A DNA stretch of 64,000 nucleotides from Noviherbaspirillum suwonense (GCF_900182955.1 NZ_FXUL01000001.1:124001-188000); one strand, 5' to 3'. Counted from the stretch's first letter, positions 1 to 9,248 are shown. Notes: a model not told the origin generated them from the sequence alone. A program made the numbers and translations.

Positions 1-1
1 C

Positions 2-424
2 TGCTTCAAGGGCTGGTTTGCCGTCTGGCTGGCGCTGCAGCTGGGACCGCGCTTCGGTGTGGACGACACTGGCATCGCGTTGGTCGCGATCGCGGTGTTC
101 CTGGGCCACCTGTGGCCGGTGTTCTTCCGCTTCGCCGGCGGCAAGGGCGTTGCGACCGCGCTGGGCGTGCTGCTGGGCCTGAACGTGTGGCTGGGCCTGG
201 CGACGCTGGCAACCTGGCTGATCATCGCCTACGCATTCCGCTACTCGTCGCTGGCGGCGCTGGTGTCGAGCGTCTTCGCGCCGTTCTTCTACGTGCTGCT
301 GTTCGGGGTCGATCCGCTGCTGCTGGCGGTGGTGGCGATGAGCCTGCTGCTGGTGTACCGGCATGCGAAGAACATCGGCAACCTGATCAACGGCAAGGAA
401 AGCCGGCTGGGCAGCAAGAAGTAG
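2..424 (+). CDS. plsY: Glycerol-3-phosphate acyltransferase PlsY (5' end outside window)
   Basis: Membrane acyltransferase that moves an acyl group from acyl-phosphate to glycerol-3-phosphate, the first step of phospholipid synthesis. The window starts inside the gene; 140 residues remain and roughly the first 60 are missing. The visible part has several hydrophobic membrane segments and the family glycine motif GGKGVAT (with the preceding FRFAG), which belongs to the acyl-phosphate/substrate-binding loop. The C-terminus is short and basic (RHAKNIGNLINGKESRLG), as usual for PlsY. It converges on tsaD with a gap of about 37 bp. The start cannot be judged. Confidence 0.93.
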   Translation, partial: CFKGWFAVWLALQLGPRFGVDDTGIALVAIAVFLGHLWPVFFRFAGGKGVATALGVLLGLNVWLGLATLATWLIIAYAFRYSSLAALVSSVFAPFFYVLLFGVDPLLLAVVAMSLLLVYRHAKNIGNLINGKESRLGSKK

Positions 425-461
425 GGAAGGCCGGCGCGCGGCGCAATCTGCGCCGGCGCGC

Positions 462-1487
462 TCAGATGCTCAATTCATCCAGCGGCCAGCGCGGCCTGAC
501 GTTGAACGCATAATCCCGCTGCGCCGCCTCCGGCTGCAGCTGCAGCCGCATCGCGCCGGCGAACGCGATCATCGCGCCGTTGTCGGTGCAGAATTCCAGC
601 TCCGGGTAGAACACGCGGAACCGCTTTTTCGCCGCGGCGGCATTCAGCGCTTCCCGCAGCTGCCGGTTGGCGCCGACGCCGCCGGCGATCACCAGCCGCT
701 TCAGCCCGGTTTCCTTCAAAGCCGCCATGCATTTCGCCACCAGCACCTCGACGATCGCGTCGACGAAGGCGCGCGCGACATTGGCCTTGTCCTGCTCGCA
801 GATATTCGTGATCTTGGTCTTCACCAAGGTCAGCACCGCCGTCTTCAGCCCGGAAAAGCTGAAGTTCAGGTTCTTCGAATGCAGCATCGGCCGCGGCAGC
901 GTGTAGACGCCGGGGTCGCCGAATTCCGCGAGCCGGGAAATGGCCGGGCCGCCGGGGTAACCCAGGCCCAGCAGCTTGGCCGACTTGTCGAAGGCTTCGC
1001 CGGCGGCGTCGTCCACGGTTTCGCCCAGGAGCGTGTAGCGGCCGACGCCGTCGACCCGCATCAGCTGCGTATGCCCGCCCGAGACCAGCAGCGCGACGAA
1101 GGGGAATTCCGGCGGCTCGCTGGCCAGCAGCGGCGACAGCAGGTGGCCCTCGAGGTGATGCACGCCCAGCACCGGCTTGTCCAGCGCGAGGCCGAGGCCG
1201 CAGGCGACCGAGGCGCCGACCAGCAGCGCGCCGGCCAGGCCCGGGCCCTGGGTATAGGCGATCGCGTCGATCGCGTGCCGGTCCAGGCGGGCATCGGCCA
1301 GCACCTGTTCCAGCAGCGGCAGCGCGCGCCGGATATGGTCGCGCGACGCCAGTTCGGGCACGACGCCGCCGTACTGTTCGTGCATCGCGACCTGCGAGTG
1401 CAGCGCATGCGCAAGCAGGCCGCGGTCCGTGTCGTACAGGGCCAGGCCGGTTTCATCGCAGGAGGATTCGACGCCGAGAACAATCAT
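462..1487 (-). CDS. tsaD: tRNA N6-adenosine threonylcarbamoyltransferase TsaD
   Basis: Transfers threonylcarbamoyl to A37 of ANN-decoding tRNAs, with TsaB/TsaE as partners. The N-terminal ASKHA nucleotide-binding signature [14 protein letters not shown], the metal-binding HLEGH, and VSGGHTQL are all present. I chose the ATG at 1485-1487, which gives 341 residues, the usual family length. A longer frame adds 14 residues (from 1529) before the conserved MIVLGVE and looks like upstream read-through. It is divergent from nasT with about 83 bp between them. No strong Shine-Dalgarno sequence is visible. Confidence 0.96.
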   Translation of the reverse strand: MIVLGVESSCDETGLALYDTDRGLLAHALHSQVAMHEQYGGVVPELASRDHIRRALPLLEQVLADARLDRHAIDAIAYTQGPGLAGALLVGASVACGLGLALDKPVLGVHHLEGHLLSPLLASEPPEFPFVALLVSGGHTQLMRVDGVGRYTLLGETVDDAAGEAFDKSAKLLGLGYPGGPAISRLAEFGDPGVYTLPRPMLHSKNLNFSFSGLKTAVLTLVKTKITNICEQDKANVARAFVDAIVEVLVAKCMAALKETGLKRLVIAGGVGANRQLREALNAAAAKKRFRVFYPELEFCTDNGAMIAFAGAMRLQLQPEAAQRDYAFNVRPRWPLDELSI

Positions 1488-1570
1488 GGAAGGACAGGAT
1501 AGGAGAGGGGGGTGGCAAGCTTTTTGCAAAGCGGTATTGTAAAGGAAAGCGCATATCGCTTAAAAAGCCC

Positions 1571-2194
1571 ATGACGGATTCAAAACTGCTACGCATCATC
1601 GTCGTCAACTCGCTGGTCCCGTCGGAAGGCGCGGACGCAGCCGAAATCGAGCAGGCAGACCGCGCCCGCATGCTGCGCATCAACCTGCTGGAAGCCGGCT
1701 ACAACATCCTCGCGGTATTCCCGCCGGACGCCGACCTGCAGGGCCATATCGCCCAGCTGAGGCCGGATGTCATCATCGTCGACGCCCAGTCCGACGCGGC
1801 GCTGAAGGAAGTGGTGTCGGCCACCGCCAACGCGCCGCGGCCCATCATCTGCTTCTCCGAGGACGGCGACCGCAAGCGCATGCATGCGGCGCTGGAGGCC
1901 GGTGTGTCCACCTATATCGCCGCCGGCCTGTCGGCGGAATGGGTGAAGGCGGTGCTGGACGTGGCCGTGGCCCGCTTCGAGGTCGACCAGAAGCTGCGCG
2001 ACGAGCTGTCGGTCACCCGGTTGAAGCTGGCCGAACGCAAGGTCATCGAGCGCGCCAAGGGGCTGCTGATGGACCGGCACCATTGCACCGAGGACGAGGC
2101 CTACCGCAAGCTGCGCCGGCTGGCGATGGACAAGAACCTGAAGCTCTCCGACGTCGCCCAGCGCATGATCGACGTCGCCGACCTGCTGCTGTAG
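1571..2194 (+). CDS. nasT: ANTAR-domain response regulator / antiterminator (NasT family)
   Basis: A 207-residue protein with an N-terminal receiver-like domain (about residues 8-140, LRIIVVNSLV ... DVIIVDAQSD) and a C-terminal ANTAR domain (about 145-205: RLKLAERKVIERAKGLLM, then AYRKLRRLAMDKNLKLSDVA). ANTAR proteins bind tandem hexaloop RNA hairpins and prevent transcription termination; NasT does this for nitrate/nitrite assimilation genes. The nitrate-type ABC transporter genes lie 284 bp downstream, so the target is probably their leader. NasT is normally held inactive by the NrtA-like sensor NasS, and no nasS is visible in this window. The acidic pocket of the receiver is not the classical DD..D set, as is usual for NasT. 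Confidence 0.87.
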   Translation: MTDSKLLRIIVVNSLVPSEGADAAEIEQADRARMLRINLLEAGYNILAVFPPDADLQGHIAQLRPDVIIVDAQSDAALKEVVSATANAPRPIICFSEDGDRKRMHAALEAGVSTYIAAGLSAEWVKAVLDVAVARFEVDQKLRDELSVTRLKLAERKVIERAKGLLMDRHHCTEDEAYRKLRRLAMDKNLKLSDVAQRMIDVADLLL

Positions 2195-2329
2195 CGCGCA
2201 CCGGCACGCACCGGCAGGCGCCGGCAGAGCGCACCAGCGCCGGGCCACACGCTGGACGCCCGCCGCACTATTCCCGCATTTTCAACGCGCCCTGATGGTG
2301 CGCCGCCCAAGCGCAGGGCAACGCGCGCC

Positions 2330-2460
2330 TTGCAATGGCGCAAAGCCGGGAGTTTCACGCTGGCACACCAATTGCTGATTGGAAGCTGCGCCAATGATGG
2401 CGCAAGGCCAGGGCAGGGAACGCCAGCCATGTTGGCTGCGGTCCCGGACAGGGCGCCTCT
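2330..2460 (+). promoter_or_regulatory. Putative ANTAR-responsive leader with antiterminator and terminator hairpins
   Basis: The 284-bp gap before nrtA holds several hairpins. The strongest is 2387-2404: a 6-bp perfect stem TGCGCC/GGCGCA around the hexaloop AATGAT, which has A at loop position 1 and G at position 4, the known ANTAR-RNA signature. A weaker partner at 2330-2343 has stem TTGC/GCAA and hexaloop AATGGC (again A1, G4), but it competes with a GCGCC/GGCGC stem at 2325-2341. Downstream, 2416-2445 folds as GGGA..CG..CAGCCA-TGT-TGGCTG..CG..TCCC. In addition GGCGC at 2399-2403 could pair with GCGCC at 2453-2457, just before TCTTT. The folding logic is inferred by eye. Confidence 0.45.
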
Positions 2461-2478
2461 TTCCAATGCAAGGAAGAC

Positions 2479-3732
2479 ATGACAGCGAACGCAGACAAAT
2501 CAGCAATCACCCGCCGCAGCGTACTGAAAGCCGGCGCCGCCGCCGGCGTGGCCGGCGCATTCGGCGCACTCTCCACCCGCGGCGCATGGGCAGCCGGTTC
2601 GGACAAGCCCGAGAAGGAAGAGGTCAAGGTCGGATTCATCCCGCTGACCGACTGTGCTTCGGTCGTCATGGCCTCGGTGCTGGGCATCGACAAGAAATAC
2701 GGCATCAAGATCACGCCGTCGAAGGAAGCGTCCTGGCCCGGCGTGCGCGACAAGCTGGTCAATGGCGAACTCGACGCCGCCCATGTGCTGTACGGCCTGA
2801 TCTACGGCGTGCACCTTGGCGTGTCCGGCCCGAAGAAGGACATGGCGGTGCTGATGACCCTGAACAACAACGGCCAGGCCATCACGCTGTCGAAGAAGCT
2901 GGCCGACAAGGGCGCGGTGGACGGCCCGTCGCTGGCCAAGCTGATGAAGTCCGAGAAGCGCGAATACACCTTCGCCCAGACCTTCCCGACCGGCACCCAC
3001 GCGATGTGGCTGTATTACTGGCTGGCGGCCAACGGCATCGACCCGATGAAGGACGCCAAGATCATCACCGTGCCGCCGCCGCAGATGGTGGCCAACATGC
3101 GGGTCGGAAACATGGACGGCTATTGCGTCGGCGAGCCATGGGGCCACCGCGCGATCGCCGACGGTATCGGCATCACCGCCATCACGACCCAGGACATCTG
3201 GCGCGACCATCCGGAAAAAGTGCTCGGCACCAGCGCCGAATGGGTGAAGAAATACCCGAACACCGCGCGCGCATTGACCGCGGCTGTGCTGGAAGCCGGC
3301 AAGTGGATCGACGCGTCGCTGTCGAACAAGAACAAGATGGCGGAAACCATCGCCGACAAGTCCTATGTGAACACCTCGGTCGACGTGATCAACCAGCGCA
3401 TCCTGGGCCGCTACCAGAATGGCCTGGGCAGGACCTGGGACGACCCGAACTACATGAAGTTCTACAACGACGGCGCGGTGAATTTCCCCTACCTGTCCGA
3501 CGGCATGTGGTTCCTGACCCAGCACAAGCGCTGGGGCCTGCTGAAGGCCGATGTCGATTACCTGGCCGTGGCCAAGCAGATCAACCAGGTCGATCTTTAC
3601 AGGGACGCCGCCGGCATGGCCAAGGTCAACGTGCCCAGGGACAGCATGCGCAGCACCAAGCTGATGGATGGCGTGGTCTGGGACGGCAAGAACCCGCAGG
3701 CCTACGCTTCCTCTTTCACCATCAAGGCCTGA
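2479..3732 (+). CDS. nrtA: Nitrate ABC transporter substrate-binding protein (NrtA/CmpA family), Tat-exported
   Basis: A 417-residue periplasmic binding protein of the NrtA/CmpA family. The N-terminus carries a twin-arginine signal (TRRSVLK at residues 11-17) followed by an Ala/Gly-rich hydrophobic stretch ending near AWA. The mature protein has the family blocks KVGFIPLTDCASVVMA, HVLYGLIYGVHLG and GYCVGEPWG. The signal peptide argues that this is the exported transporter component and not the cytosolic sensor NasS. The start has a good AGGAAG ribosome site. It is first in the nrtA-nrtB-nrtD operon, preceded by nasT and its leader. The ligand could be nitrate, nitrite, cyanate or bicarbonate by family; nasT favours nitrate/nitrite. 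Confidence 0.9.
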   Translation: MTANADKSAITRRSVLKAGAAAGVAGAFGALSTRGAWAAGSDKPEKEEVKVGFIPLTDCASVVMASVLGIDKKYGIKITPSKEASWPGVRDKLVNGELDAAHVLYGLIYGVHLGVSGPKKDMAVLMTLNNNGQAITLSKKLADKGAVDGPSLAKLMKSEKREYTFAQTFPTGTHAMWLYYWLAANGIDPMKDAKIITVPPPQMVANMRVGNMDGYCVGEPWGHRAIADGIGITAITTQDIWRDHPEKVLGTSAEWVKKYPNTARALTAAVLEAGKWIDASLSNKNKMAETIADKSYVNTSVDVINQRILGRYQNGLGRTWDDPNYMKFYNDGAVNFPYLSDGMWFLTQHKRWGLLKADVDYLAVAKQINQVDLYRDAAGMAKVNVPRDSMRSTKLMDGVVWDGKNPQAYASSFTIKA

Positions 3733-3758
3733 TCGACGCATAGGCACAAGGAACCGCA

Positions 3759-4682
3759 ATGAGCGCAGTCATGAACAAGATAGAGTCTCTCGCCAATCCC
3801 CCGGCCCAGGCCACCGGTACCGGCGCCAGCACCGGCAAGGCCGCGGTCGCCGAGGCAGCGCCGGCCGCCAGGCCGGCGCGCACCGGCGGCGGCGTGCGCC
3901 GGCGCTTGCGCGCGGTGGGCGCCACGGTCTTTCCGCCAGTGCTGGGCATCGCCTTCCTGGTGCTGGTCTGGCAGATCGTGTCAGCCAGCAGCGACGGCAT
4001 ACCGACGCCGCTGGTGACCCTGACCGAGGCGATCAAGATATTTTCCGACCCGTTCTACAGCAAGAGTCCGAACGACCAGGGCATAGGTTGGAATTTGCTG
4101 GCGTCGCTGCAGCGGGTCGCCATCGGCTTCGGCCTGGCCGCCGCCGTCGGCATTCCCGCCGGCTTCCTGATCGGCCGCTTCCGCTTCCTGTCGGCGATGT
4201 TCAACCCGCTGATCGCGATCCTGAAGCCGGTGTCGCCGCTGGCCTGGCTGCCGATCGGCCTGCTGGTGTTCAAGGCAGCCAACCCGGCCTCGATCTGGGC
4301 CATCTTCATCTGCTCGATCTGGCCCATGATCATCAATACCGCGGTCGGCGTGCAGCGCGTGCCGCAGGACTACATGAACGTGGCCAAGGTGCTGAACCTG
4401 TCCGAGTGGAAGATCCTGACCAAGATCCTGTTCCCGTCGGTGCTGCCCTACATGCTGACCGGCGTGCGGCTGTCCATCGGCACCGCCTGGCTCGTCATCG
4501 TCGCGGCCGAGATGCTGACCGGCGGCGTCGGCATCGGCTTCTGGGTCTGGGACGAGTGGAACAACCTGAACGTGCCGCACATCATCATCGCCATCTTCGC
4601 CATCGGACTGGTCGGCCTGCTGCTCGAGCAGGCACTGGTCGCCGTGGCCAGGGCGTTCACTTACGAAGACGTGAAAAGCTAG
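3759..4682 (+). CDS. nrtB: Nitrate-type ABC transporter permease
   Basis: A 307-residue inner-membrane permease of the NrtB/SsuC family. A proline/alanine-rich cytoplasmic N-terminus (about residues 1-50) precedes about six membrane segments. The coupling EAA-type loop is around MNVAKVLNLSEWKILTKILFPSVLP, the segment that contacts the ATPase. AGGAA precedes the ATG. It starts 26 bp after nrtA, and the ATPase gene follows 11 bp later, so the three form one transcription unit. Confidence 0.91.
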   Translation: MSAVMNKIESLANPPAQATGTGASTGKAAVAEAAPAARPARTGGGVRRRLRAVGATVFPPVLGIAFLVLVWQIVSASSDGIPTPLVTLTEAIKIFSDPFYSKSPNDQGIGWNLLASLQRVAIGFGLAAAVGIPAGFLIGRFRFLSAMFNPLIAILKPVSPLAWLPIGLLVFKAANPASIWAIFICSIWPMIINTAVGVQRVPQDYMNVAKVLNLSEWKILTKILFPSVLPYMLTGVRLSIGTAWLVIVAAEMLTGGVGIGFWVWDEWNNLNVPHIIIAIFAIGLVGLLLEQALVAVARAFTYEDVKS

Positions 4683-4693
4683 GGGCGACAGAC

Positions 4694-5500
4694 ATGGACA
4701 ACAACAAATTCATCGAGATCCAGAACGCGCAAATGTCCTTCAACACGCGCAACGGCGTGTTCCAGGCGCTGCGGGACATCAACCTGACGGTGGCCAGGGG
4801 CGAGTTCATCACCCTGATCGGCCATTCCGGCTGCGGCAAGTCGACGCTGCTGAACATGATCGCCGGCCTGCTCAAGGCCAGCGACGGACTGCTGCTGTGC
4901 GCCAACCGCGAGATCGCCGGACCCGCGCCGGAACGCGCAGTGGTGTTCCAGAACCATTCGCTGCTGCCGTGGCTGACCTGCTTCGAGAACGTCTACCTTG
5001 CGGTGGAGCGGGTCTTCGGCGCGGCCGAGGGCAAGGCGCAGATGAAGGAGCGGACCAATGCCGCGCTCGCGCTGGTGGGATTGACGCATGCCGCGCAGAA
5101 GCGGCCGCATGAAATCTCGGGCGGCATGAAGCAGCGGGTCGGCATCGCCCGCGCATTGTCGATGGAGCCCAAGGTCCTGCTGATGGACGAGCCCTTCGGC
5201 GCGCTCGACGCGCTGACCCGCGCGCACCTGCAGGACGAACTGCTCAAGATCGTCGCGCGCACCAGCTCCACCGTGGTGATGGTGACCCATGATGTCGACG
5301 AGGCGGTGCTGCTGTCGGACCGCATCGTCATGATGACCAACGGACCGGCTGCAACGATAGGGGAGATCCTGAAGGTGGAACTGGAGCGGCCGCGGGAACG
5401 CGTGGCGCTGGCGCAGGATGCGCGCTATTCGCAATACCGGACGGCGGTGCTGGAATTCCTGTATCACCGGCAGGCGCATCCGGCGAAGGAAGCCGCCTGA
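4694..5500 (+). CDS. nrtD: Nitrate-type ABC transporter ATP-binding protein
   Basis: A 268-residue ATPase of the NrtD/SsuB/TauB group. Walker A is GHSGCGKST, the Q-loop is near VVFQNHSLLPW, the ABC signature is ISGGMKQRVGIARAL, Walker B is VLLMDEPFGALD, and the switch His is in VTHDVDEAVLLSD. It has no C-terminal NrtA-like domain, so it matches the short NrtD type and not NrtC. I chose the ATG at 4694, eleven bases after nrtB; the same frame stays open upstream but is shadowed by nrtB. No nitrate reductase gene follows; the next gene is on the opposite strand. Confidence 0.9.
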   Translation: MDNNKFIEIQNAQMSFNTRNGVFQALRDINLTVARGEFITLIGHSGCGKSTLLNMIAGLLKASDGLLLCANREIAGPAPERAVVFQNHSLLPWLTCFENVYLAVERVFGAAEGKAQMKERTNAALALVGLTHAAQKRPHEISGGMKQRVGIARALSMEPKVLLMDEPFGALDALTRAHLQDELLKIVARTSSTVVMVTHDVDEAVLLSDRIVMMTNGPAATIGEILKVELERPRERVALAQDARYSQYRTAVLEFLYHRQAHPAKEAA

Positions 5501-5600
5501 GGACAGCGCCGACCCGCTGCACGGGCTGACCGCGCCATCGTCATCGGCGTGGAGCGGCCATGCACCGGGTAGGTGAAGGCGGACAGCCGGCGTCGAATGC

Positions 5601-6239
5601 CTACCGCGCCGGCTCCAGCTTCAATTCCAGCACCCGCGGCACGCCGCTGGGTCCGGGGAAGTCGGCGAAGGCGCTGCGCACCATCGCCGGCATCACCGCG
5701 GCCAGCGACGGGTTCTGGCCCTGGCTGTTGACGATCACCTGAACCAGGTTCTTGCGGTCGGCGGCGCGGGCGATGCTGATTTCCAGCCTGCGGCTGTAGC
5801 TGACGAAGCGCCGCTCCACCGGCTGCACCAGCGGCGGCCCGAACCAGAACGGATCGGCATACGGGCCGTAGAAACCATAGGGATAACGATAGCGCCCGAA
5901 GCCCGGCCCGTACCATGGGTCCACCACGACCGGCTCGATCACGCGCATGTCCCGCGCGTCGACCTGGTAGCGCATGGCGACCTGCAGCCTGGCGCCCGCC
6001 GTCTCGGCGAAGCCCAGCCGCTGCAGCTCGCCGCGCACCAGGTTTTCATAGCTGCGGTATTCGAGGTCGTTGTCCTGCCGGGCGTCGCGGCTGAACGCAT
6101 AGGTCTTGTCGCCGAAGTCGATGGCCGCGTCATGGAAGGCCGTCACCTCGCTGCGCACGATGGTGCCGGCGCAGCCCGACAGCAGCAGCGCGAACAGCAG
6201 GGCCAGCCACAGCGGCAGGCGGGAACGGTTGGACATCAT
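5601..6239 (-). CDS. DUF4136 family lipoprotein
   Basis: A 212-residue exported lipoprotein: a positive N-terminus and hydrophobic stretch, then the lipobox LLSGC (Cys near residue 23). The body resembles DUF4136 outer-membrane-associated lipoproteins (TYAFSRDA..., then NLVRGELQRLGF), with a Gly/Tyr/Pro-rich middle (WYGPGFGRYRYPYGFYG). Function is unknown. AGGAG lies 6-9 bases before two tandem ATG codons (6239 or 6236), and either may be used. It converges with the nitrate operon and lies 42 bp upstream of the hemL stop side. Confidence 0.8.
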   Translation of the reverse strand: MMSNRSRLPLWLALLFALLLSGCAGTIVRSEVTAFHDAAIDFGDKTYAFSRDARQDNDLEYRSYENLVRGELQRLGFAETAGARLQVAMRYQVDARDMRVIEPVVVDPWYGPGFGRYRYPYGFYGPYADPFWFGPPLVQPVERRFVSYSRRLEISIARAADRKNLVQVIVNSQGQNPSLAAVMPAMVRSAFADFPGPSGVPRVLELKLEPAR

Positions 6240-6281
6240 GACTTGCTCCTTGCAGGGTAGCCGCGGGCGGCGCGGCGGTCT

Positions 6282-7565
6282 TCAGCGCAGCGTGGCAAAG
6301 GCCTGGCGCGCAGCGTCTATCGTCGCATCGATGACCGCGTCGTCATGCTGCGCCGACACGAAGCCGGCTTCGAACGCGGAAGGCGCCAGGTAGACGCCGG
6401 CGTCGAGCATTGCGTGGAAGAAGGCATTGAACGCCGCCTTGTCGCACTTCATCATTTCGGCGTAGTTGCGCGGCACGTCCGCCGTGAAATACAGTCCGAA
6501 CATGCCGCCGACCGAGTTCGCGCAGAACGGCACGCCGGCTTCGCGGGCCGCGTCGCCGATGCCGGCGGCCATCCGCGCGGTCTGGGCCGACAGCGCCTCG
6601 TAGAAGCCGGGCGCCTGGACCAGCTTCAGCGTGGTCATGCCGGCGGCCACGGCCACCGGGTTGCCCGACAGCGTGCCGGCCTGGTAGACGCCGCCCAGCG
6701 GCGCCAGGTGCTTCATCACCGCCGCGCTGGCGCCGAATGCGGCCACCGGCAGGCCGCCGCCGATCACCTTGCCCAGCACCGTCATGTCGGGCGCGATGCC
6801 GTACAGCGACTGCGCGCCGCCGAGCGCCACGCGAAAGCCCGACATCACCTCGTCGAACGCCAGCAGCGCGCCGTATTTCGTGCACAGGTCGCGCATCGTC
6901 TGCAGGAACTCGGGCGTCGCCGGCAGCAGGTTCATGTTGCCGGCGACCGGCTCCACGATCACGCAGGCGACCCGGTCGCCGACCCGGGCGAACGTTTCTT
7001 CCAGCTGCTGCGCATCGTTATAGTCGAGCACCATGGTGTGCCGCGCGAAGTCTTCCGGCACGCCGGCGGAGGTCGGATTGCCGAAGGTCAGCATGCCGCT
7101 GCCTGCCTTGACCAGCAGAGAGTCGGCATGGCCGTGGTAGCAGCCTTCGAACTTGATCACCAGGTCGCGCCCGGTCACGCCGCGCGCCAGCCGCAGCGCG
7201 CTCATCGCAGCCTCGGTGCCCGACGACACCAGCCGCACCTGCTCCATCGACGGCACCAGCCGGCACAGTTCCTCGGCCATCAGCACTTCGCCCTCGGTGG
7301 GCGCGCCGAAGGACAGGCCGCGTTCGGCCGCTTCCTGCACCGCCTTCACCACCGCCGGATGCGCGTGGCCGACGATGGCCGGGCCCCAGGAGCCGATATA
7401 GTCGATGTAGCGCCGGTCGTCGGCGTCCCAGAAATAGGGGCCGGCGGCGCGGCTGATGAAGCGCGGCGTGCCGCCGACCGAGCGGAAGGCGCGGACCGGG
7501 GAATTGACGCCGCCAGGCGTGCTGCGCTGCGCGCGTTCAAACAGGATGTCGTTATTCGATGTCAT
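6282..7565 (-). CDS. hemL: Glutamate-1-semialdehyde 2,1-aminomutase
   Basis: PLP enzyme that converts glutamate-1-semialdehyde to 5-aminolevulinate in the C5 haem pathway. At 427 residues it has family length. Visible motifs are [11 protein letters not shown] near the N-terminus, the cofactor glycine motif [20 protein letters not shown], and the PLP lysine in [14 protein letters not shown]. It lies downstream of the thiD-like gene on the same strand (37-bp gap), so the two may be cotranscribed. Confidence 0.97.
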   Translation of the reverse strand: MTSNNDILFERAQRSTPGGVNSPVRAFRSVGGTPRFISRAAGPYFWDADDRRYIDYIGSWGPAIVGHAHPAVVKAVQEAAERGLSFGAPTEGEVLMAEELCRLVPSMEQVRLVSSGTEAAMSALRLARGVTGRDLVIKFEGCYHGHADSLLVKAGSGMLTFGNPTSAGVPEDFARHTMVLDYNDAQQLEETFARVGDRVACVIVEPVAGNMNLLPATPEFLQTMRDLCTKYGALLAFDEVMSGFRVALGGAQSLYGIAPDMTVLGKVIGGGLPVAAFGASAAVMKHLAPLGGVYQAGTLSGNPVAVAAGMTTLKLVQAPGFYEALSAQTARMAAGIGDAAREAGVPFCANSVGGMFGLYFTADVPRNYAEMMKCDKAAFNAFFHAMLDAGVYLAPSAFEAGFVSAQHDDAVIDATIDAARQAFATLR

Positions 7566-7602
7566 TGCAAGGCTCTTTATAGGATGGTGCGGCAGGCAGG
7601 GG

Positions 7603-8427
7603 TCAGGCCAGGTCGTCCGGTTCGCGCGCCCAGAACAGGCGGTCCGGGATCAGCTTGCCCATGCCCATGCGGCCGGCATGCGCCAGCGCCGCGACGATGA
7701 ATTCCTGCGCTTCGAGCACGGCTTCCGGCACGTCCAGGCCGTTCGCCAGCATCGCCGCGATGGTGGCGGAGAGCGTGCTGCCGGCGCCGCTGAAGGCGCC
7801 GGGCTGGCGCGCCCAGCTGTCGTGCCGGACCCGGCCGGACTCGTTGTACAGGCTGTTGGCGACATTGTGCACATCGTCCGGGGTGCCGGTGACGAATACG
7901 TACTCGCAGCCGAGATCGATCAAGTGCATGACGTCCTCGGTCAGCGTGTCGCGGTTGCTCGGCTCGCGCCAGGTCTCGGCCAGCCGCGCCAGCTCGACCG
8001 TGGACAGCAGCAGCAGCGTCGTCTGCGGCACCAGCAGCTCGCGCAGCGCGACGAGCAGGTCGTCGCCGTCGGCGCCGAGGTCGGGCATGCGGCTGGAGAA
8101 CGGGTCGAGCACCAGCGGGATGTCGGGGTAGTCGGACACGATCTCGGCAATCACCGACACGTTCTCGATGCCGCCCAGGTAGCCGACCTTGAATGCCGTC
8201 ACCGCCATGTCCTCGAGGATGACCCGGGCCTGGTCGGACACCCAGTCGGCGTCGATGGTCTGCGCATCCTCGACCCGGGCCGTGTCGCCCACCGCGATCG
8301 ACGTGATCACCGACAGGCCGTGGCAGCCCATCGCGGCAAACGAAGCCAGATCTGCCTGGATGCCGGTCGCGCCGACCGGATCGGCGACATTGAAGCTCAT
8401 CACGAGCGGAGAAGTTTGGTTTTGCAC
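7603..8427 (-). CDS. thiD: Hydroxymethylpyrimidine/phosphomethylpyrimidine kinase (ThiD-like)
   Basis: Ribokinase-fold kinase of the ThiD/PdxK family, expected to phosphorylate HMP and HMP-P in thiamine synthesis. The N-terminal substrate loop reads [18 protein letters not shown], where classical ThiD has AGSDPSGGAGIQADL, so it is a divergent subtype. The ATP-site glycine region is [19 protein letters not shown], with GAGS in place of GTGC. I chose the GTG at 8425-8427 (274 residues), because the longer frame to 8496 would overlap the divergent rubredoxin start and promoter. The exact start is uncertain. Confidence 0.8.
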   Translation of the reverse strand: MQNQTSPLVMSFNVADPVGATGIQADLASFAAMGCHGLSVITSIAVGDTARVEDAQTIDADWVSDQARVILEDMAVTAFKVGYLGGIENVSVIAEIVSDYPDIPLVLDPFSSRMPDLGADGDDLLVALRELLVPQTTLLLLSTVELARLAETWREPSNRDTLTEDVMHLIDLGCEYVFVTGTPDDVHNVANSLYNESGRVRHDSWARQPGAFSGAGSTLSATIAAMLANGLDVPEAVLEAQEFIVAALAHAGRMGMGKLIPDRLFWAREPDDLA

Positions 8428-8480
8428 AGGGACTAGATTAAGATATCCGACTTTGCATTTTACTTGAAGGGCAGTACACC

Positions 8481-8678
8481 GTGAGCAATAACACAACAGC
8501 CGCCGCGACCGATTACAAGACCTGGATGTGCCTGATCTGCGGCTGGATCTACGACGAGGCCGAAGGTCTGCCGGAAGAGGGCATCGCCGCCGGCACCCGC
8601 TGGGCCGACGTGCCGATGAACTGGACCTGCCCGGAATGCGGCGCCCGCAAGGAAGACTTCGAGATGGTCACGATTTAA
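8481..8678 (+). CDS. Rubredoxin
   Basis: A 65-residue electron carrier with one Fe(Cys)4 centre. The two cysteine knuckles are CLICG and CPECG, and the aromatic core residues W, Y and F are in the usual places (MCLICGWIYDEAEG, WTCPECGARKEDFEMV). The GTG start has an AAGGGC sequence about 12 bases upstream. It is divergent from thiD. It lies directly before the Pil-Chp genes but is separated from pilG by 168 bp, so it is probably its own unit. Confidence 0.95.
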   Translation: MSNNTTAAATDYKTWMCLICGWIYDEAEGLPEEGIAAGTRWADVPMNWTCPECGARKEDFEMVTI

Positions 8679-8811
8679 CAATTCAAAAAATCGTTCGCCG
8701 CATATTTGTTCGATCACCAATAGAAACCAGCGATTCATTCGCATAAAAACCACGCCACCACCTGAGTCGTCGACGCCGCCAATTTAACGATCTTGCTTTT
8801 AGTCATGAATG

Positions 8812-8828
8812 CACCTTATATTAAGGTG
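8812..8828 (+). promoter_or_regulatory. Perfect palindromic hairpin upstream of pilG
   Basis: CACCTTA-TAT-TAAGGTG forms a 7-bp perfect inverted repeat with a 3-base centre, ending 18 bases before the pilG ATG. It could be an operator or a 5'-UTR hairpin. Which of these it is cannot be told from sequence. Confidence 0.4.
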
Positions 8829-8846
8829 GTTCAACAGGATGACGCG

Positions 8847-9248
8847 ATGACAATTTCGACAGACAACGGCGCCCTGAAAATCATGGTGATCGATGACAGC
8901 AGCACCATCAGGCGGTCGGCGGAGATTTTTATGGGGCAGGCAGGCTACCAGGTCGTTCTGGCCGACGACGGCTTCGACGCGCTTGCCAAGATGAACGACC
9001 ACCACCCGGCGCTGATCTTCTGCGACATCCTTATGCCGCGGCTGGACGGTTACCAGACCTGCGCGCTGATCCGCAAGAGCGCGCGCTTCCATTCGACACC
9101 CGTAGTGATGCTGTCCTCCAAGGACGGCCTGTTCGACCGCGCGCGCGGCGCGATGGTCGGCTCCAACGCCTATCTCACCAAGCCCTTTACAAAAGACAGC
9201 CTGCTGCGCACCGTGCGTGAATACACGGCCGCCGCGGTCTCCCGGTAA
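8847..9248 (+). CDS. pilG: Twitching-motility response regulator PilG
   Basis: A 133-residue single-domain CheY-like receiver: DD pair in IMVIDDSSTIRRSAE, phospho-acceptor Asp in LIFCDILMPRLDG, switch Ser in VMLSSKDG, Lys in YLTKPFTKD. In the Pil-Chp system PilG, phosphorylated by ChpA/PilL, promotes pilus extension. I chose the ATG at 8847 with AGGAT upstream; the frame stays open for 18 more codons, including an ATG at 8805 inside the region with the hairpin. It is first of five genes pilG-H-I-J-chpA. Confidence 0.9.
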   Translation: MTISTDNGALKIMVIDDSSTIRRSAEIFMGQAGYQVVLADDGFDALAKMNDHHPALIFCDILMPRLDGYQTCALIRKSARFHSTPVVMLSSKDGLFDRARGAMVGSNAYLTKPFTKDSLLRTVREYTAAAVSR

